From contig NZ_SNYO01000004.1 in NCBI RefSeq assembly GCF_004363095.1, positions 124,001-188,000 of the forward strand: DNA of 64,000 bases, read 5' to 3'. Source of the DNA: Actinomycetospora succinea. Its GTDB lineage: Bacteria; Actinomycetota; Actinomycetes; Mycobacteriales; Pseudonocardiaceae. Position numbers and translations under genes: made by a program. This document shows, one piece after another, positions 40,810 to 49,057 of the stretch. Each line of letters begins with the position of its first letter. The stretch's first letter is position 1. Below the pieces are notes generated by a model that saw nothing but the letters and a program-made list of their open reading frames with translations, did not search any database and was not told the DNA's origin.

Positions 40810-41883
40810 GTGAGCTTGACCCTCGGCATCGTCGGCCTCCCCAACGTGGGCAAGTCGACGATGTTCAACGCCCTGACCCGCAACGACGTCCTGGCCGCGA
40901 ACTACCCGTTCGCCACCATCGAGCCGAACGTCGGCGTCGTGCCGCTGCGCGACCCCCGGCTCGACACGCTCGCCACGATGTTCGCCTCCGAGAAGATCGT
41001 TCCCGCGACGGTGTCGTTCGTCGACATCGCGGGCATCGTCGCGGGCGCCAGCGAGGGCGCGGGGCTCGGCAACAAGTTCCTCGCCAACATCCGCGAGGCC
41101 GACGCGATCTGCCAGGTCGTGCGGGTGTTCGCCGACGACGACGTCGTGCACGTCGACGGCCGCGTCGACCCGGCGGCCGACATCGAGACGATCGCAACCG
41201 AGCTCGTCCTCGCCGACCTGCAGACCATCGAGAAGGCCCTCCCGCGCCTCGAGAAGGAGGCGCGGGTCAAGAAGGAGACCAAGGCCGCGGTCGACGAGAT
41301 CCAGCACGCGCAGGCGGTGCTCAACGAGGGCCGCACCCTGTTCCAGGCCGGGCTCGACTCGCCGCGGCTGCGCGAGCTGAACCTCATGACGGTCAAGCCG
41401 TTCCTCTACGTCTTCAACGCCGACGAGCCGGTGCTCACCGACGACGCGCGCCGCAAGGAGCTCGCCGAGCTGGTCGCGCCGGCCGAGAGCGTGTTCCTCG
41501 ACGCGAAGGTCGAGCAGGAGCTCCTCGAGCTCGACGACGAGTCGGCCCTGGAGCTGCTCGAGTCGATCGGCCAGCCCGAGCCGGGCCTCGACGCCCTGGC
41601 CCGCGCCGGGTTCCGCACCCTGGGCCTGCAGACCTACCTGACCGCCGGCCCCAAGGAGTCCCGGGCCTGGACGATCCGGATCGGCGCCACCGCCCCCGAG
41701 GCGGCCGGCGTGATCCACACCGACTTCCAGAAGGGCTTCATCAAGGCCGAGATCGTCTCCTACGACGACCTCGTCGCCGCGGGCTCGATGAACGCGGCGA
41801 AGACCGCGGGCAAGGTCCGCATGGAGGGCAAGGACTACGTCATGGCCGACGGCGACGTGGTGGAGTTCCGCTTCAACGTCTAG
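40810..41883 (+). CDS. ychF: Redox-regulated ATPase YchF
   Basis: The 357 residues equal the family length. It has the Obg-type P-loop GLPNVGKSTMFNAL, switch TIEPNVG, DIAG, NADEP in the NKxD position, and a C-terminal TGS domain (GAVIHTDFQKGFIKAEIV-like sequence, MEGKDYVMADGDVVEFRFNV). YchF/OLA1 prefers ATP and acts in oxidative-stress and translation control. GTG 40810 is typical for the start; CAGACT lies 8 nt upstream and there is no ribosome site. It matches Rv1112 after ispH. Confidence 0.95.
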   Translation: MSLTLGIVGLPNVGKSTMFNALTRNDVLAANYPFATIEPNVGVVPLRDPRLDTLATMFASEKIVPATVSFVDIAGIVAGASEGAGLGNKFLANIREADAICQVVRVFADDDVVHVDGRVDPAADIETIATELVLADLQTIEKALPRLEKEARVKKETKAAVDEIQHAQAVLNEGRTLFQAGLDSPRLRELNLMTVKPFLYVFNADEPVLTDDARRKELAELVAPAESVFLDAKVEQELLELDDESALELLESIGQPEPGLDALARAGFRTLGLQTYLTAGPKESRAWTIRIGATAPEAAGVIHTDFQKGFIKAEIVSYDDLVAAGSMNAAKTAGKVRMEGKDYVMADGDVVEFRFNV

Positions 41884-41898
41884 GCCGGCTCCCGGAGC

Positions 41899-42186
41899 TC
41901 AGAACGGCGGGCGCTCGGCGGACACCTCGAACAGGCTCACCTTGGTCGCGAGGACGGCGTCGCCCACGTCGGGGGCGTGGGCGATCGAGCGCCAGTGGTC
42001 GAGGTCGGCCTGCGACGCCCACCGCTCGAGGACGTCGATGCGCCCCGGATCGACGGAGTCGGCGGTGATCGCCGCGTCGAGGCAGCCCGGCGCCTCCCGC
42101 GCGCGCCGCACGAGGTCGGCGAACTCCGCGACCAGCGCGTCCCGGCGCTCGGGTGCGACCCGGCTGTGGCCCGCGATGATGAGCAT
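41899..42186 (-). CDS. Antibiotic biosynthesis monooxygenase (ABM)-domain protein
   Basis: The 95-residue protein is a ferredoxin-like ABM fold: MLIIAGHSRVAPERRDALVAEF, then CLDAAITADSVDPGRIDVLERW and LDHWRSIAH. Such small cofactor-free proteins include quinol monooxygenases and haem-degrading enzymes; the substrate is unknown. It is divergent from a muconolactone isomerase-like gene, so an aromatic-quinone role is possible. The promoter has a perfect TTGACA -35 and a palindrome. Confidence 0.82.
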   Translation of the reverse strand: MLIIAGHSRVAPERRDALVAEFADLVRRAREAPGCLDAAITADSVDPGRIDVLERWASQADLDHWRSIAHAPDVGDAVLATKVSLFEVSAERPPF

Positions 42187-42194
42187 GGCGGTCG

Positions 42195-42230
42195 ATCCTA
42201 GAAGAGGACCAGTCGATCCTGTCAAGGATC
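42195..42230 (-). promoter_or_regulatory. Promoter and operator-like palindrome of the ABM gene
   Basis: On the minus strand TTGACA (42225-42220) and TAGGAT (42200-42195) are 19 nt apart; TAGGAT ends 8 nt before the ATG. GATCCT-GTCA-AGGATC (42215-42230) is a perfect inverted repeat over the -35, and another GATCCT lies at 42194-42199. Confidence 0.55.
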
Positions 42231-42298
42231 TGCTGTCGGCGCATGATCGGCGGTTGTAGGTTCCGGAGCACCGTCGACCATCGCTGCGGAGGCCACCG

Positions 42299-42613
42299 AT
42301 GCTCTTCCACCTCGACTTCCACGTGGAGTACGGCGCCACGATGAGCCAGCAGGACCTCTTCGCCACGTGGTCCCGCGAGGCCGAGGCCGCACTCGGTGCG
42401 AAGAAGGCGGGCGTCGTCGTCGACCTCTGGAAGGTCGCCGGCGAGCGGCGCGTGATCGCGATCGTCGACGTCGACAGCCACGACACCCTCGACGAGATCT
42501 CGCTGACGCTCCCGATCATGATCGAGATGGGGCAGCACGTGACGATCAACGTCTCGGCGCTGCGCCGCTACGAGGACTTCGCCGGCACCGTCAACAAGTT
42601 GCTCGAGAGCTGA
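42299..42613 (+). CDS. Muconolactone delta-isomerase-like protein
   Basis: The 104-residue protein has MLFHLDFHVEYGATMSQQDL, LWKVAGERRVIAIVDVDSHD and LDEISLTLPIMIEMGQHVTI, which together match the muconolactone isomerase (CatC) fold. GGAGG lies 8 nt upstream of ATG 42299. CatC isomerises muconolactone in the beta-ketoadipate pathway, but no other cat genes are here, so the true substrate may differ. It is 10 nt from the convergent LLM gene. Confidence 0.78.
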   Translation: MLFHLDFHVEYGATMSQQDLFATWSREAEAALGAKKAGVVVDLWKVAGERRVIAIVDVDSHDTLDEISLTLPIMIEMGQHVTINVSALRRYEDFAGTVNKLLES

Positions 42614-42623
42614 CCCGGCTGAC

Positions 42624-43643
42624 TCAGCGCCAGCCCAGCTCCGGGGCGAGGTGGGTGAGCACGGCCTCGACGACGTGGGCGTTGTAGTCGACGCCGAGCT
42701 GGTTGGGGACGGTGAGCAGCAGCGTGTCCGCGGCCGCGATCGCCTCGTCCTCGGCCAGCTCGGCGATCAGCTTGTCCGGCTCGCCGGCGTAGGTCCTGCC
42801 GAAGCGGGCGTCGCCGCCCTCGAGGTGGCCGACCTGGTCGGTGGAGTGCCGCTCGCGCCAGAAGAGCTGGCGGTCGAGGTCGGACACGATCGGGAAGATG
42901 CTGCGGCTGACCGACACGCGCGGCTCGCGCTCGTGCCCGGCGGCGGTCCAGGCGTCGCGGAAGCGCTGGATCTGCTCGGCCTGCAGGCGGTGGAACGGCA
43001 CGCCGGTGTCCTCGGTGAGCAGCGTCGAGCTCATGAGGTTGAGGCCCTGCGTCCCCGCCCACTCGGCGGTCGCGCGGCTGCCGGCACCCCACCAGATCCG
43101 CTCGCGCAGGCCCTCGGAGTACGGCTCGAGGCGCAGCAGGCCGGGCGGGTTGGCGAACATCGGGCGCGGGTTGGGCTGCGCGAACCCCTCGCCCTTCAGC
43201 ACGTCGAGGAAGAGCTGGGTGTGGTTGCGCGCCATCTCGGCGTCGGTCGAGCCGTCCTGCGGGGCGTAGCCGAAGTAGCGGTAGCCCTCGATGACCTGCT
43301 CGGGGGAGCCGCGGCTGATGCCCAGCTGCAGGCGCCCGCCGGAGATCAGGTCGGCGGCGCCGGCGTCCTCGGCCATGTAGAGCGGGTTCTCGTAGCGCAT
43401 GTCGATCACGCCGGTGCCGAGCTCGATCCGGCTCGTCTTCGCCGCGGCCGCGGACAGCAGCGGGAACGGCGAGGCGAGCTGGCGGGCGAAGTGGTGGACG
43501 CGGAAGTACGCGCCGTCGGCGCCCGCCTCCTCGGCGGCCACGGCCAGGTCGATCGACTGAAGCAGCGCGTCCTGGGCGGAGCGCACCATCGACTGCGACG
43601 ACGGCGACCAGTGCCCGAAGGACAGGAACCCAATCTTCTTCAC
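42624..43643 (-). CDS. LLM-class flavin-dependent oxidoreductase
   Basis: The 339-residue protein is a luciferase-like barrel: KKIGFLSFGHW at the start, GADGAYFRVHHFARQLASPF, LGTGVIDMRYENPLYMAEDA, and RLQLGISRGSPEQ. The VHHF segment and the lack of an F420-type N-terminus are consistent with FMN rather than F420, although both occur. It probably oxidises a small organic substrate; no reductase partner is adjacent. Confidence 0.87.
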   Translation of the reverse strand: MKKIGFLSFGHWSPSSQSMVRSAQDALLQSIDLAVAAEEAGADGAYFRVHHFARQLASPFPLLSAAAAKTSRIELGTGVIDMRYENPLYMAEDAGAADLISGGRLQLGISRGSPEQVIEGYRYFGYAPQDGSTDAEMARNHTQLFLDVLKGEGFAQPNPRPMFANPPGLLRLEPYSEGLRERIWWGAGSRATAEWAGTQGLNLMSSTLLTEDTGVPFHRLQAEQIQRFRDAWTAAGHEREPRVSVSRSIFPIVSDLDRQLFWRERHSTDQVGHLEGGDARFGRTYAGEPDKLIAELAEDEAIAAADTLLLTVPNQLGVDYNAHVVEAVLTHLAPELGWR

Positions 43644-43681
43644 GGTTCAACCAACGGTCGGGCGCCGGGCGGCATTCCGCG

Positions 43682-44626
43682 TCAGCGCCCCGCCACGGTG
43701 CGGACCGCGCCGATGACGGCGTCAGGGCGCTGGATCTGGATGTAGTGGCTGGTGTCCGGGACGGTGACCAGCTGCGCGCCCGGGATGTCGGCGGCGAGGC
43801 GGGCGAAGGCCTCGGGGCGCACGCGCTCGATCGCCGCGACGGCGTCGGCCGACGGGTCGCCCGGGGGGACCGCGTCCACGTTCTGCGCCACGAGGATCGT
43901 CGCGGGCACCCGCGGCGACGGGGGAGCGTCGCGGACCTGGTCCATGCTCGCGCCGAGCTCGTAGGCCTCGACGGTGTAGCCGGGGATCGGGCTCGGCGGC
44001 GCCGCGACCGTGCCGGCGAACGTCTCCCACTGCGCCGGCGTGACGAGGTCCCGCAACGCCGGGGGCGTCGGGTCCACGAGCACGATCCCGGCGACCTCGT
44101 CCGGGAAGGTCCGGGCGTAGAGCTGGGTGAACGGCCCGCCGAGCGAGTGCCCGACGAGCAGGTACGGGCCGGGAACGCCCGCCGTCGTCAGCAGGGCGTG
44201 CAGCTCGCCGACCACGTCCGCCGCGGTGCGGGGCATGGGCGCCGGCTGGCTGCGCGCGGGGAGCGGCGTCTCGGAGATCTGCCCGTCATCGGTCGACACC
44301 CGCGTCGAGCCCGGCCGGTCGTAGGCGCAGACGCGGGTGAACCCGGCGACGCCCTCCATCACCGCCGGCGGCCGCTCCGCCCCGACCGACCAGATGTCGG
44401 CCGCGTTCCCGAACCCGGATTGCAGGACGACGGTCGGGCCCCCGCTGCCGTGGCACTCGAGGTAGAGCTGCCGGCCGTCGACGGTGACGAGCCCGGCGAA
44501 GTCGCCCGGACCCGCGGCCGGCGGCGGACTCTCCCCGCGCGCCGTCGAGCACGCGACGAGCATCGCCAGACCGGCCGCCAGGACCGCCACCCCCACCATC
44601 GGCCGCCGCACGGGAGTCACGATCAC
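43682..44626 (-). CDS. Alpha/beta-hydrolase lipoprotein
   Basis: The 314-residue protein starts at GTG 44626 (GTG 44620 is also possible). A lipobox (AMLVACS) predicts lipidation and export. The alpha/beta fold has the oxyanion GSGGPTVVLQSG, the nucleophile Ser in LVGHSLGGPFT, a downstream Asp in VLVDPTPP, and catalytic His in PDTSHYIQ. The layout resembles haloalkane-dehalogenase-like esterases. The substrate is unknown. Confidence 0.85.
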   Translation of the reverse strand: MIVTPVRRPMVGVAVLAAGLAMLVACSTARGESPPPAAGPGDFAGLVTVDGRQLYLECHGSGGPTVVLQSGFGNAADIWSVGAERPPAVMEGVAGFTRVCAYDRPGSTRVSTDDGQISETPLPARSQPAPMPRTAADVVGELHALLTTAGVPGPYLLVGHSLGGPFTQLYARTFPDEVAGIVLVDPTPPALRDLVTPAQWETFAGTVAAPPSPIPGYTVEAYELGASMDQVRDAPPSPRVPATILVAQNVDAVPPGDPSADAVAAIERVRPEAFARLAADIPGAQLVTVPDTSHYIQIQRPDAVIGAVRTVAGR

Positions 44627-44666
44627 CCCCGGCGGGCGGTGGCGCAGTCACCGTCGTGACCGGCGA

Positions 44667-45107
44667 TCAGCCCTGGTCCATGTGGAACAGCTCGAGCTGG
44701 ACGTTGTCCGGGTCGCGGAAGACGAGCGCCGAGTAGGGAGCCGGGTCCGTGGCGTCGACGACCCCGGAGTGCGCGATGCCGAGGGAGTCGAGCCACGACG
44801 CCCAGGAGTCCATGGCGTCGCGCGAGACCATCGCGAAGGCGATGTGGTCGACCCCGCAGCGGAGCTCGTCCGCGGGCACGCCGTCGTTGTCGGGGTGGTG
44901 CTCGACGGCGAGGCACATGCCCGTCTCCGGCTCGACGAGCACGGTCGCGTAGCCCTTGGCGTCGGGGCCGTGGTGGGGGAAGCGCGGCGGCAGCCGGTCC
45001 ATCCCGAAGACCCGCTGGTACCAGGCGACGCTGGTCTCGACGTCGCTGGCGGTGACCGCGACGTGGTGGAAGCCGCCGAAGGCGGGGCGACTGTCGGTGC
45101 TGGTCAT
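44667..45107 (-). CDS. VOC (glyoxalase/dioxygenase-fold) protein
   Basis: The 146-residue protein has two beta-alpha-beta-beta-beta modules: GGFHHVAVTASDVETSVAWY with metal-ligand His, MCLAVEHHPDND, GVDHIAFAMVSRDA, and FRDPDNVQLELFH with ligand Glu. GAGGAG precedes ATG 45107. Members include glyoxalase I and extradiol dioxygenases; function unassigned. It is divergent from the SMP-30 gene. Confidence 0.87.
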   Translation of the reverse strand: MTSTDSRPAFGGFHHVAVTASDVETSVAWYQRVFGMDRLPPRFPHHGPDAKGYATVLVEPETGMCLAVEHHPDNDGVPADELRCGVDHIAFAMVSRDAMDSWASWLDSLGIAHSGVVDATDPAPYSALVFRDPDNVQLELFHMDQG

Positions 45108-45183
45108 GGCGCTCCTCGGAGAGATCGGGAGACACGCAGTGTCCGGCCCGCGCGGGCGCCGCGGGATTCGCAGTTCCCGGGGG

Positions 45184-45213
45184 TTGACACGCCGCCCGAA
45201 ACCCCTCGATCTT
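45184..45213 (+). promoter_or_regulatory. Candidate promoter of the SMP-30 gene
   Basis: TTGACA (45184-45189) is followed after 18 nt by GATCTT (45208-45213), 32 nt before the start codon. The -35 is perfect; the -10 is weak. Confidence 0.4.
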
Positions 45214-45245
45214 GCTCGGACCATCGTGGCTCGAGGAGGAGTGCC

Positions 45246-46139
45246 GTGGCGCAGCAGGACTTCGACGTGGTGTCCGACGGGTGGTCGTACCTGGAGTGCC
45301 CGCGGTGGCACGAGGGCCGGCTCTGGGTCTCGGACTTCTACACCGAGCGCGTGGTCGCGATCGATCCCGACGGCGGCCACGAGGTGATCGCCGAGGTGCC
45401 CCAGCAGCCGTCCGGTCTCGGGTTCCTGCCCGACGGGCGCCTGCTGATCGTCTCGATGCGCGACCACCGCATCCTGCGCCGCGAGGACGACGGGTCGCTG
45501 GTCGAGCACGCCGACCTGTCGGGGCTGGTCGGCCACCACCTCAACGACATGCTCGTCGACGCCCGCGGCGGCGCGTACGTCGGGAACTTCGGCTTCGACC
45601 TCATGAGCGGCGCGCCGATCGCCCGCACGTCCCTGACCTACGTCGCCCCCGACGGCACGGCGCGCGCCATCGCCGACGACCTGCTCTTCCCCAACGGCAT
45701 GGTGCTGTTCGACCGCGTCCTCGTCGTCGCCGAGACCTTCGGCGCGCGGCTGACCGCGTTCGACGTCGCCGACGACGGCGGGCTCGCGCGGCGCCGCGAC
45801 TGGGCGCGGTTCTCCCCGCCGCCCGTCACCGACGACGTCGGCGAGGCCCTCGGCGGCCTGGCCGTCGCGCCCGACGGGATGGGCGGCGATGCCGAGGGCG
45901 CGATCTGGGTGGCCGACGCCCTGCACCAGCGGGTCATCCGCGTCGCCGAGGGCGGCACGATCCTCGAGGAGCGCCCGACCGGGGGCCTCGGCGTCTACGC
46001 CTGCATGCTCGGCGGCGACGACGGACAGACGCTGTACGCCTGCGCGGCGCCGTCGTTCGCCGAGCACGAGCGCCGCCCGGTGCGCGAGGCCGTCCTGCTC
46101 GCGACCCGCGTGGACGTGCCGCACGGGGGGATGCCGTAG
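45246..46139 (+). CDS. SMP-30/gluconolactonase/LRE-family lactonase-like protein
   Basis: The 297-residue beta-propeller starts at GTG 45246 behind GAGGAG. Family motifs are LECPRWHEGRLWVSDFYTER (metal-ligand Glu), GLGFLPDGRLLI, HHLNDMLVDARGGAYVGNFGFD (ligand Asn/Asp), FPNGMVLFD, and IWVADALHQRVIRV. It likely hydrolyses a sugar or other lactone with Ca2+ or Zn2+. It ends just before a long terminator shared with the convergent P450 gene. Confidence 0.9.
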   Translation: MAQQDFDVVSDGWSYLECPRWHEGRLWVSDFYTERVVAIDPDGGHEVIAEVPQQPSGLGFLPDGRLLIVSMRDHRILRREDDGSLVEHADLSGLVGHHLNDMLVDARGGAYVGNFGFDLMSGAPIARTSLTYVAPDGTARAIADDLLFPNGMVLFDRVLVVAETFGARLTAFDVADDGGLARRRDWARFSPPPVTDDVGEALGGLAVAPDGMGGDAEGAIWVADALHQRVIRVAEGGTILEERPTGGLGVYACMLGGDDGQTLYACAAPSFAEHERRPVREAVLLATRVDVPHGGMP

Positions 46140-46140
46140 G

Positions 46141-46186
46141 CACGTGAGTGATCCGGGTCGCCGGGGCGACCCGGATCACTCACGTG
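46141..46186. terminator. Long bidirectional hairpin terminator
   Basis: A 22-bp perfect stem: 46141-46162 (CACGTGAGTGATCCGGGTCG, then CC) with 46165-46186. The P450 stop codon (46176-46178) lies inside its right arm. Confidence 0.85.
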
Positions 46187-47348
46187 GCCGCAGGCCATGG
46201 ACGGGCAGGGCGGCGAGCCTGCTGCCCTCGACGCCGCCGGGGTCGACGCGGCGCAGGTCGGCGGCGGGGACGGCGAGGCGCGCGTGCGGGAAGTCGGCGA
46301 CGAGGACCTCGACGGCGGCGGCGAGCTCGGCGCGGGCGAGGTGGATGCCCGCGCAGACGTGCGGCCCGGCCCCGAACGCGAGCCCGCTGCCCGCCGCGGC
46401 GCCGGGGTCGTCCGCGAGCCCGGCGAGGTCGACGAGCACGGGGGTGCGGGGCGCGAGCACGACGCCCGCGAGCTCGACCTCCTCGGTGGTGAAGCGCCAC
46501 AGCGTGAACGGGGCCGGCGGGTCGCGGCGCAGGACGTCGTCCACGAGCGCGGGCATGTCGGCCGGCGGGCCGCCTGTCCGGGTCGAGCTCCGCTGCGCCC
46601 CGTCTCTCGCGACCAGCACGCGGGCGAGCAGGAAGCCCAGCGCGATGTCGGTGGTCAGCTGGCCCGCGAAGATCAGCGCGAAGAGCAGGTAGTGCACCTC
46701 GTCGTCGGTCACCGACGCCGGGAGGCGCCCGCGCAGCTCGCGGGCGAGGCCGTCGTGCTGCAGTGCGGCGGCGCCGAGGCGGGCGAAGGCCCCCATCGCC
46801 GCCGCGCCGTCCGCGGCGTCGCCGAACATCCGCCGGCAGGCGTCGACCGCGTCGTCGATCATCGTGCGCGGGAGGCCGAGCAGGTCGCCGACGACGGTGA
46901 GCGGGTAGCGGGTGGTGAAGTCGGCGGTGAGGTCCGCGGCGTCGCCGAGCCCGGCGAGCAGCTCGCGGGCGGTGTCGCGCATCAGCGGCTGCCGGGCGCG
47001 CATCCGGCGCGGCGAGAGCATCGGGGCGTGGGCCCGGCGCAGGGCGGCGTGGGCCTCGCCCTCGGCCGTGGTGAGTGACAGGGCGTCGGCCGCGGCGGGC
47101 TCGAGGCCGGCCGCGCGGGGCTCCCAGTCGGGCGGCGCGAGGGCGGTGTCCTTGACGATCCGCGGGTCGCCGAGCACCGCCCGGGCGAGCGCCGCCGTCG
47201 TCACGACCGCGACCGGGCCGCCGGCCGGGGCCTCGGTGACGACGACCGGCCCCGCGGCCCGCAGCGCCTCCCGGCCCGGATAGGGCTCGTCCGGGCGGCG
47301 GGTCCCGCCCGCGAAGGGACAGGCGCCGTGCGATGATTGCTGCGTCAC
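46176..47348 (-). CDS. Cytochrome P450 with atypical I- and K-helix motifs and a repeat insertion
   Basis: The 390-residue protein has the haem-thiolate motif FGAGPHVCAGIHLARAE and a typical N-terminal PFAGGTRRPDEPYP start from GTG 47348. The I-helix reads IFAGQLTTDIALGF: the usual acid of AGxDT/AGxET is Leu. The K-helix has DVLR where ExxR is expected. Between these helices, [16 protein letters not shown] is encoded by copy C of the 27-bp element, an in-frame loop insertion. The haem site looks intact, but proton delivery may be altered. The MarR gene is divergent and probably regulates it; no ferredoxin gene is adjacent. Confidence 0.85.
   Translation of the reverse strand: MTQQSSHGACPFAGGTRRPDEPYPGREALRAAGPVVVTEAPAGGPVAVVTTAALARAVLGDPRIVKDTALAPPDWEPRAAGLEPAAADALSLTTAEGEAHAALRRAHAPMLSPRRMRARQPLMRDTARELLAGLGDAADLTADFTTRYPLTVVGDLLGLPRTMIDDAVDACRRMFGDAADGAAAMGAFARLGAAALQHDGLARELRGRLPASVTDDEVHYLLFALIFAGQLTTDIALGFLLARVLVARDGAQRSSTRTGGPPADMPALVDDVLRRDPPAPFTLWRFTTEEVELAGVVLAPRTPVLVDLAGLADDPGAAAGSGLAFGAGPHVCAGIHLARAELAAAVEVLVADFPHARLAVPAADLRRVDPGGVEGSRLAALPVHGLRPRE
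46580..46606 (-). repeat. Dispersed 27-bp element, copy C (inside the P450 gene)
   Basis: Plus strand GGGTCGAGCTCCGCT-G-CGCC-C-CGTCTC. It differs from copies A and B at a few positions and is read in frame as part of RDGAQRSSTRTG. Confidence 0.85.
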
Positions 47349-47387
47349 GCAGACACTGTGACACACATTCGCTGTGTTGTGCAGCAA
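47337..47387. promoter_or_regulatory. Palindromic region between P450 and MarR
   Basis: TTGCTGC (47337-47343) and GCAGCAA (47381-47387) are exact inverted arms. Inside are CTGCG-TCA-CGCAG (47340-47352) and ACACA-N7-TGTGT. This is a probable MarR operator covering both starts. Confidence 0.5.
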
Positions 47388-47401
47388 CATCGGAGGTGGC
47401 G

Positions 47402-47836
47402 GTGGAGCCGGAGGAGGTCGTGGCCGCGCTGGCCGCGTGGAGCGTGCGCCTCGTGCAGTTCAACGGGCTCGTCGCCGACCGGCTCGGGGTCGGGACCACG
47501 GAGCTGCAGTGCCTCTACGAGCTCGCGCAGCACGGCCCGGCCACGCCCGGCGCGCTCGCGGCGCGGCTGAACCTGACGACGGGGTCGGCGTCGCGGATGG
47601 TCGAGCGCCTGCACGCCGGCGGGCACGTGCGCCGCGTGCCGGACCCGGCCGACCGCCGCCGGGTGCTCGTCGAGCCCGAGCCGGCGTCGCTCGCGCGGAT
47701 CGGGGCGGTCTACGAGCCGCTCAACGCCCGCCTGGCCGCCCTGCTGACCGACGTCGACGAGGCCTGGCTCGACCGCATGGGCGCGTTCCTCGTGGCCGCG
47801 GAGGAGCGCACCGACGACCTCATCCGGGAGCTGTGA
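47402..47836 (+). CDS. MarR-family transcriptional regulator
   Basis: The 144-residue winged helix has LNLTTGSASRMVERLHAGGHV as recognition helix and wing, then VPDPADRRRVLV. GTG 47402 is chosen because GGAGG lies 5-6 nt upstream; GTG 47396 is the alternative. It probably represses the divergent P450 gene and itself. It overlaps the end of the convergent sigma-factor gene by 17 nt. Confidence 0.88.
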   Translation: MEPEEVVAALAAWSVRLVQFNGLVADRLGVGTTELQCLYELAQHGPATPGALAARLNLTTGSASRMVERLHAGGHVRRVPDPADRRRVLVEPEPASLARIGAVYEPLNARLAALLTDVDEAWLDRMGAFLVAAEERTDDLIREL

Positions 47837-48860
47837 GCGTGGTGTCCGCCGGCAGCGTCTCCGGCAGGCCGGCGCGGACCAGGTGCTCGGGGCCGATGAA
47901 CGCCGTGACCTCGGCGATCCGCCCGTCGGGGGCGAGCGTGAGGACGTCGAGCACCATGCCGCGCCACCGCGTCGTCTCGTCGTCCCAGGTGTAGCAGCCG
48001 ACGGCGAGCTGGCCGTTGGCGCGCGCGGGCACGTGGCGCCAGGGGGTGATCAGCGGACCGGCGTGCAGGAACGCGGTGACGGCCGGCAGCCCGCGGTACC
48101 AGGCGGCGCTCGGCGGCATCGCCCAGGTGACGTCGGCGGTGAGCAGGCCGACCAGCGCGTCGGCGTCGCCCGCCTCGAGCGCGGCCGTGTAGCGCGCGAC
48201 GGTGGCGGAGAGCTGCACGTCGGACAGGGCGCGCAGGGTGCGCTGCTGGCTGGGGCCGTCGACCTTGCTGGCCAGCGTCGCCCGGGCGCGCTGCACGGCG
48301 CTGTTCACCGACGCGGTGGTCGTCGCCATCATCTCCGCGACCTCGGCGGCCGAGAAGCCGAGCACTTCCATGAGCAGCAGCGCCGCGCGCTGGTTGCCCG
48401 GCAGGTGCTGCAGGGCGGCGACGAAGGCGAGCTCGACGGTCTCGCGCTCCTCGACCGTCGCGTCCGGGTCGTCGGGGTAGGGCCCGAGCCAGGCCACCTC
48501 GGTGCGCGGCGGGTCGTCGGCGAGCCCCTCGCTCGACGGGCCGAGGTCCATCGGCAGCGCGCGCCTCCCGCGCCGGCCCGCCGTGTCGAGGCTGGTGTTG
48601 GTGGCGACCGTGTAGAGCCACGATCGCAGCGCGCCGGGGCGTCCGGGCCGGTCCTCGAAGCGGTCGATCGCCCGCCAGGCCCGCAGCAGCGCGTCCTGCA
48701 GTGCGTCGTCGGCGTCGTGGACCGAGCCGAGCATGCGGTAGCAGTGGGCGTGGAGCTCGCGGCGCAGCGGCCCGACGAGGCGCGCGAAGGCCTCGTCGTC
48801 GCCGGCCCGCGCGCGCTCGAGATCCGGGTCCGGGGCCGGCTCCACGGGGATCGTGCTCAT
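47820..48860 (-). CDS. ECF sigma factor with C-terminal SnoaL-like domain
   Basis: The 346-residue protein has sigma region 2 (ARLVGPLRRELHAHCYRMLG, DADDALQDALLRAWRAIDRF, RSWLYTVATN), region 4 (ALQHLPGNQRAALLLMEVLG, AEVAEMMATTTASVNSAVQRAR), and a C-terminal SnoaL-like domain (LSATVARYTAALEAGDADALVGLL then MPPSAAWYRGLPAVTAFL). This SigG-type layout uses the SnoaL domain for regulation instead of a separate anti-sigma, and none is adjacent. CAGACT (48873-48868) is 7 nt before ATG 48860, so it may be leaderless. Confidence 0.9.
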   Translation of the reverse strand: MSTIPVEPAPDPDLERARAGDDEAFARLVGPLRRELHAHCYRMLGSVHDADDALQDALLRAWRAIDRFEDRPGRPGALRSWLYTVATNTSLDTAGRRGRRALPMDLGPSSEGLADDPPRTEVAWLGPYPDDPDATVEERETVELAFVAALQHLPGNQRAALLLMEVLGFSAAEVAEMMATTTASVNSAVQRARATLASKVDGPSQQRTLRALSDVQLSATVARYTAALEAGDADALVGLLTADVTWAMPPSAAWYRGLPAVTAFLHAGPLITPWRHVPARANGQLAVGCYTWDDETTRWRGMVLDVLTLAPDGRIAEVTAFIGPEHLVRAGLPETLPADTTLTAPG

Positions 48861-49045
48861 GCCCGGGAGTCTGCCGCGTGGGTCCGACATCGCCGACCCC
48901 GATCCGGAGGTCACGGGACGCCGTGTCACTCGCCGCAACGCCTCTCGGGCCGCTCGGCCGACGCGCCTGCCCCGGCCGGACGCACCGTTCGACGCGGTGT
49001 GCCGTCATCCGGGGACTGCTGACTCGGGTGGGGGACGTCCGTGCC

Positions 49046-49051
49046 TAGTCT
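49046..49051 (+). promoter_or_regulatory. -10 box of a leaderless promoter (GPP34 gene)
   Basis: TAGTCT ends 6 nt before GTG 49058. Confidence 0.45.
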
Positions 49052-49057
49052 GTCTCC

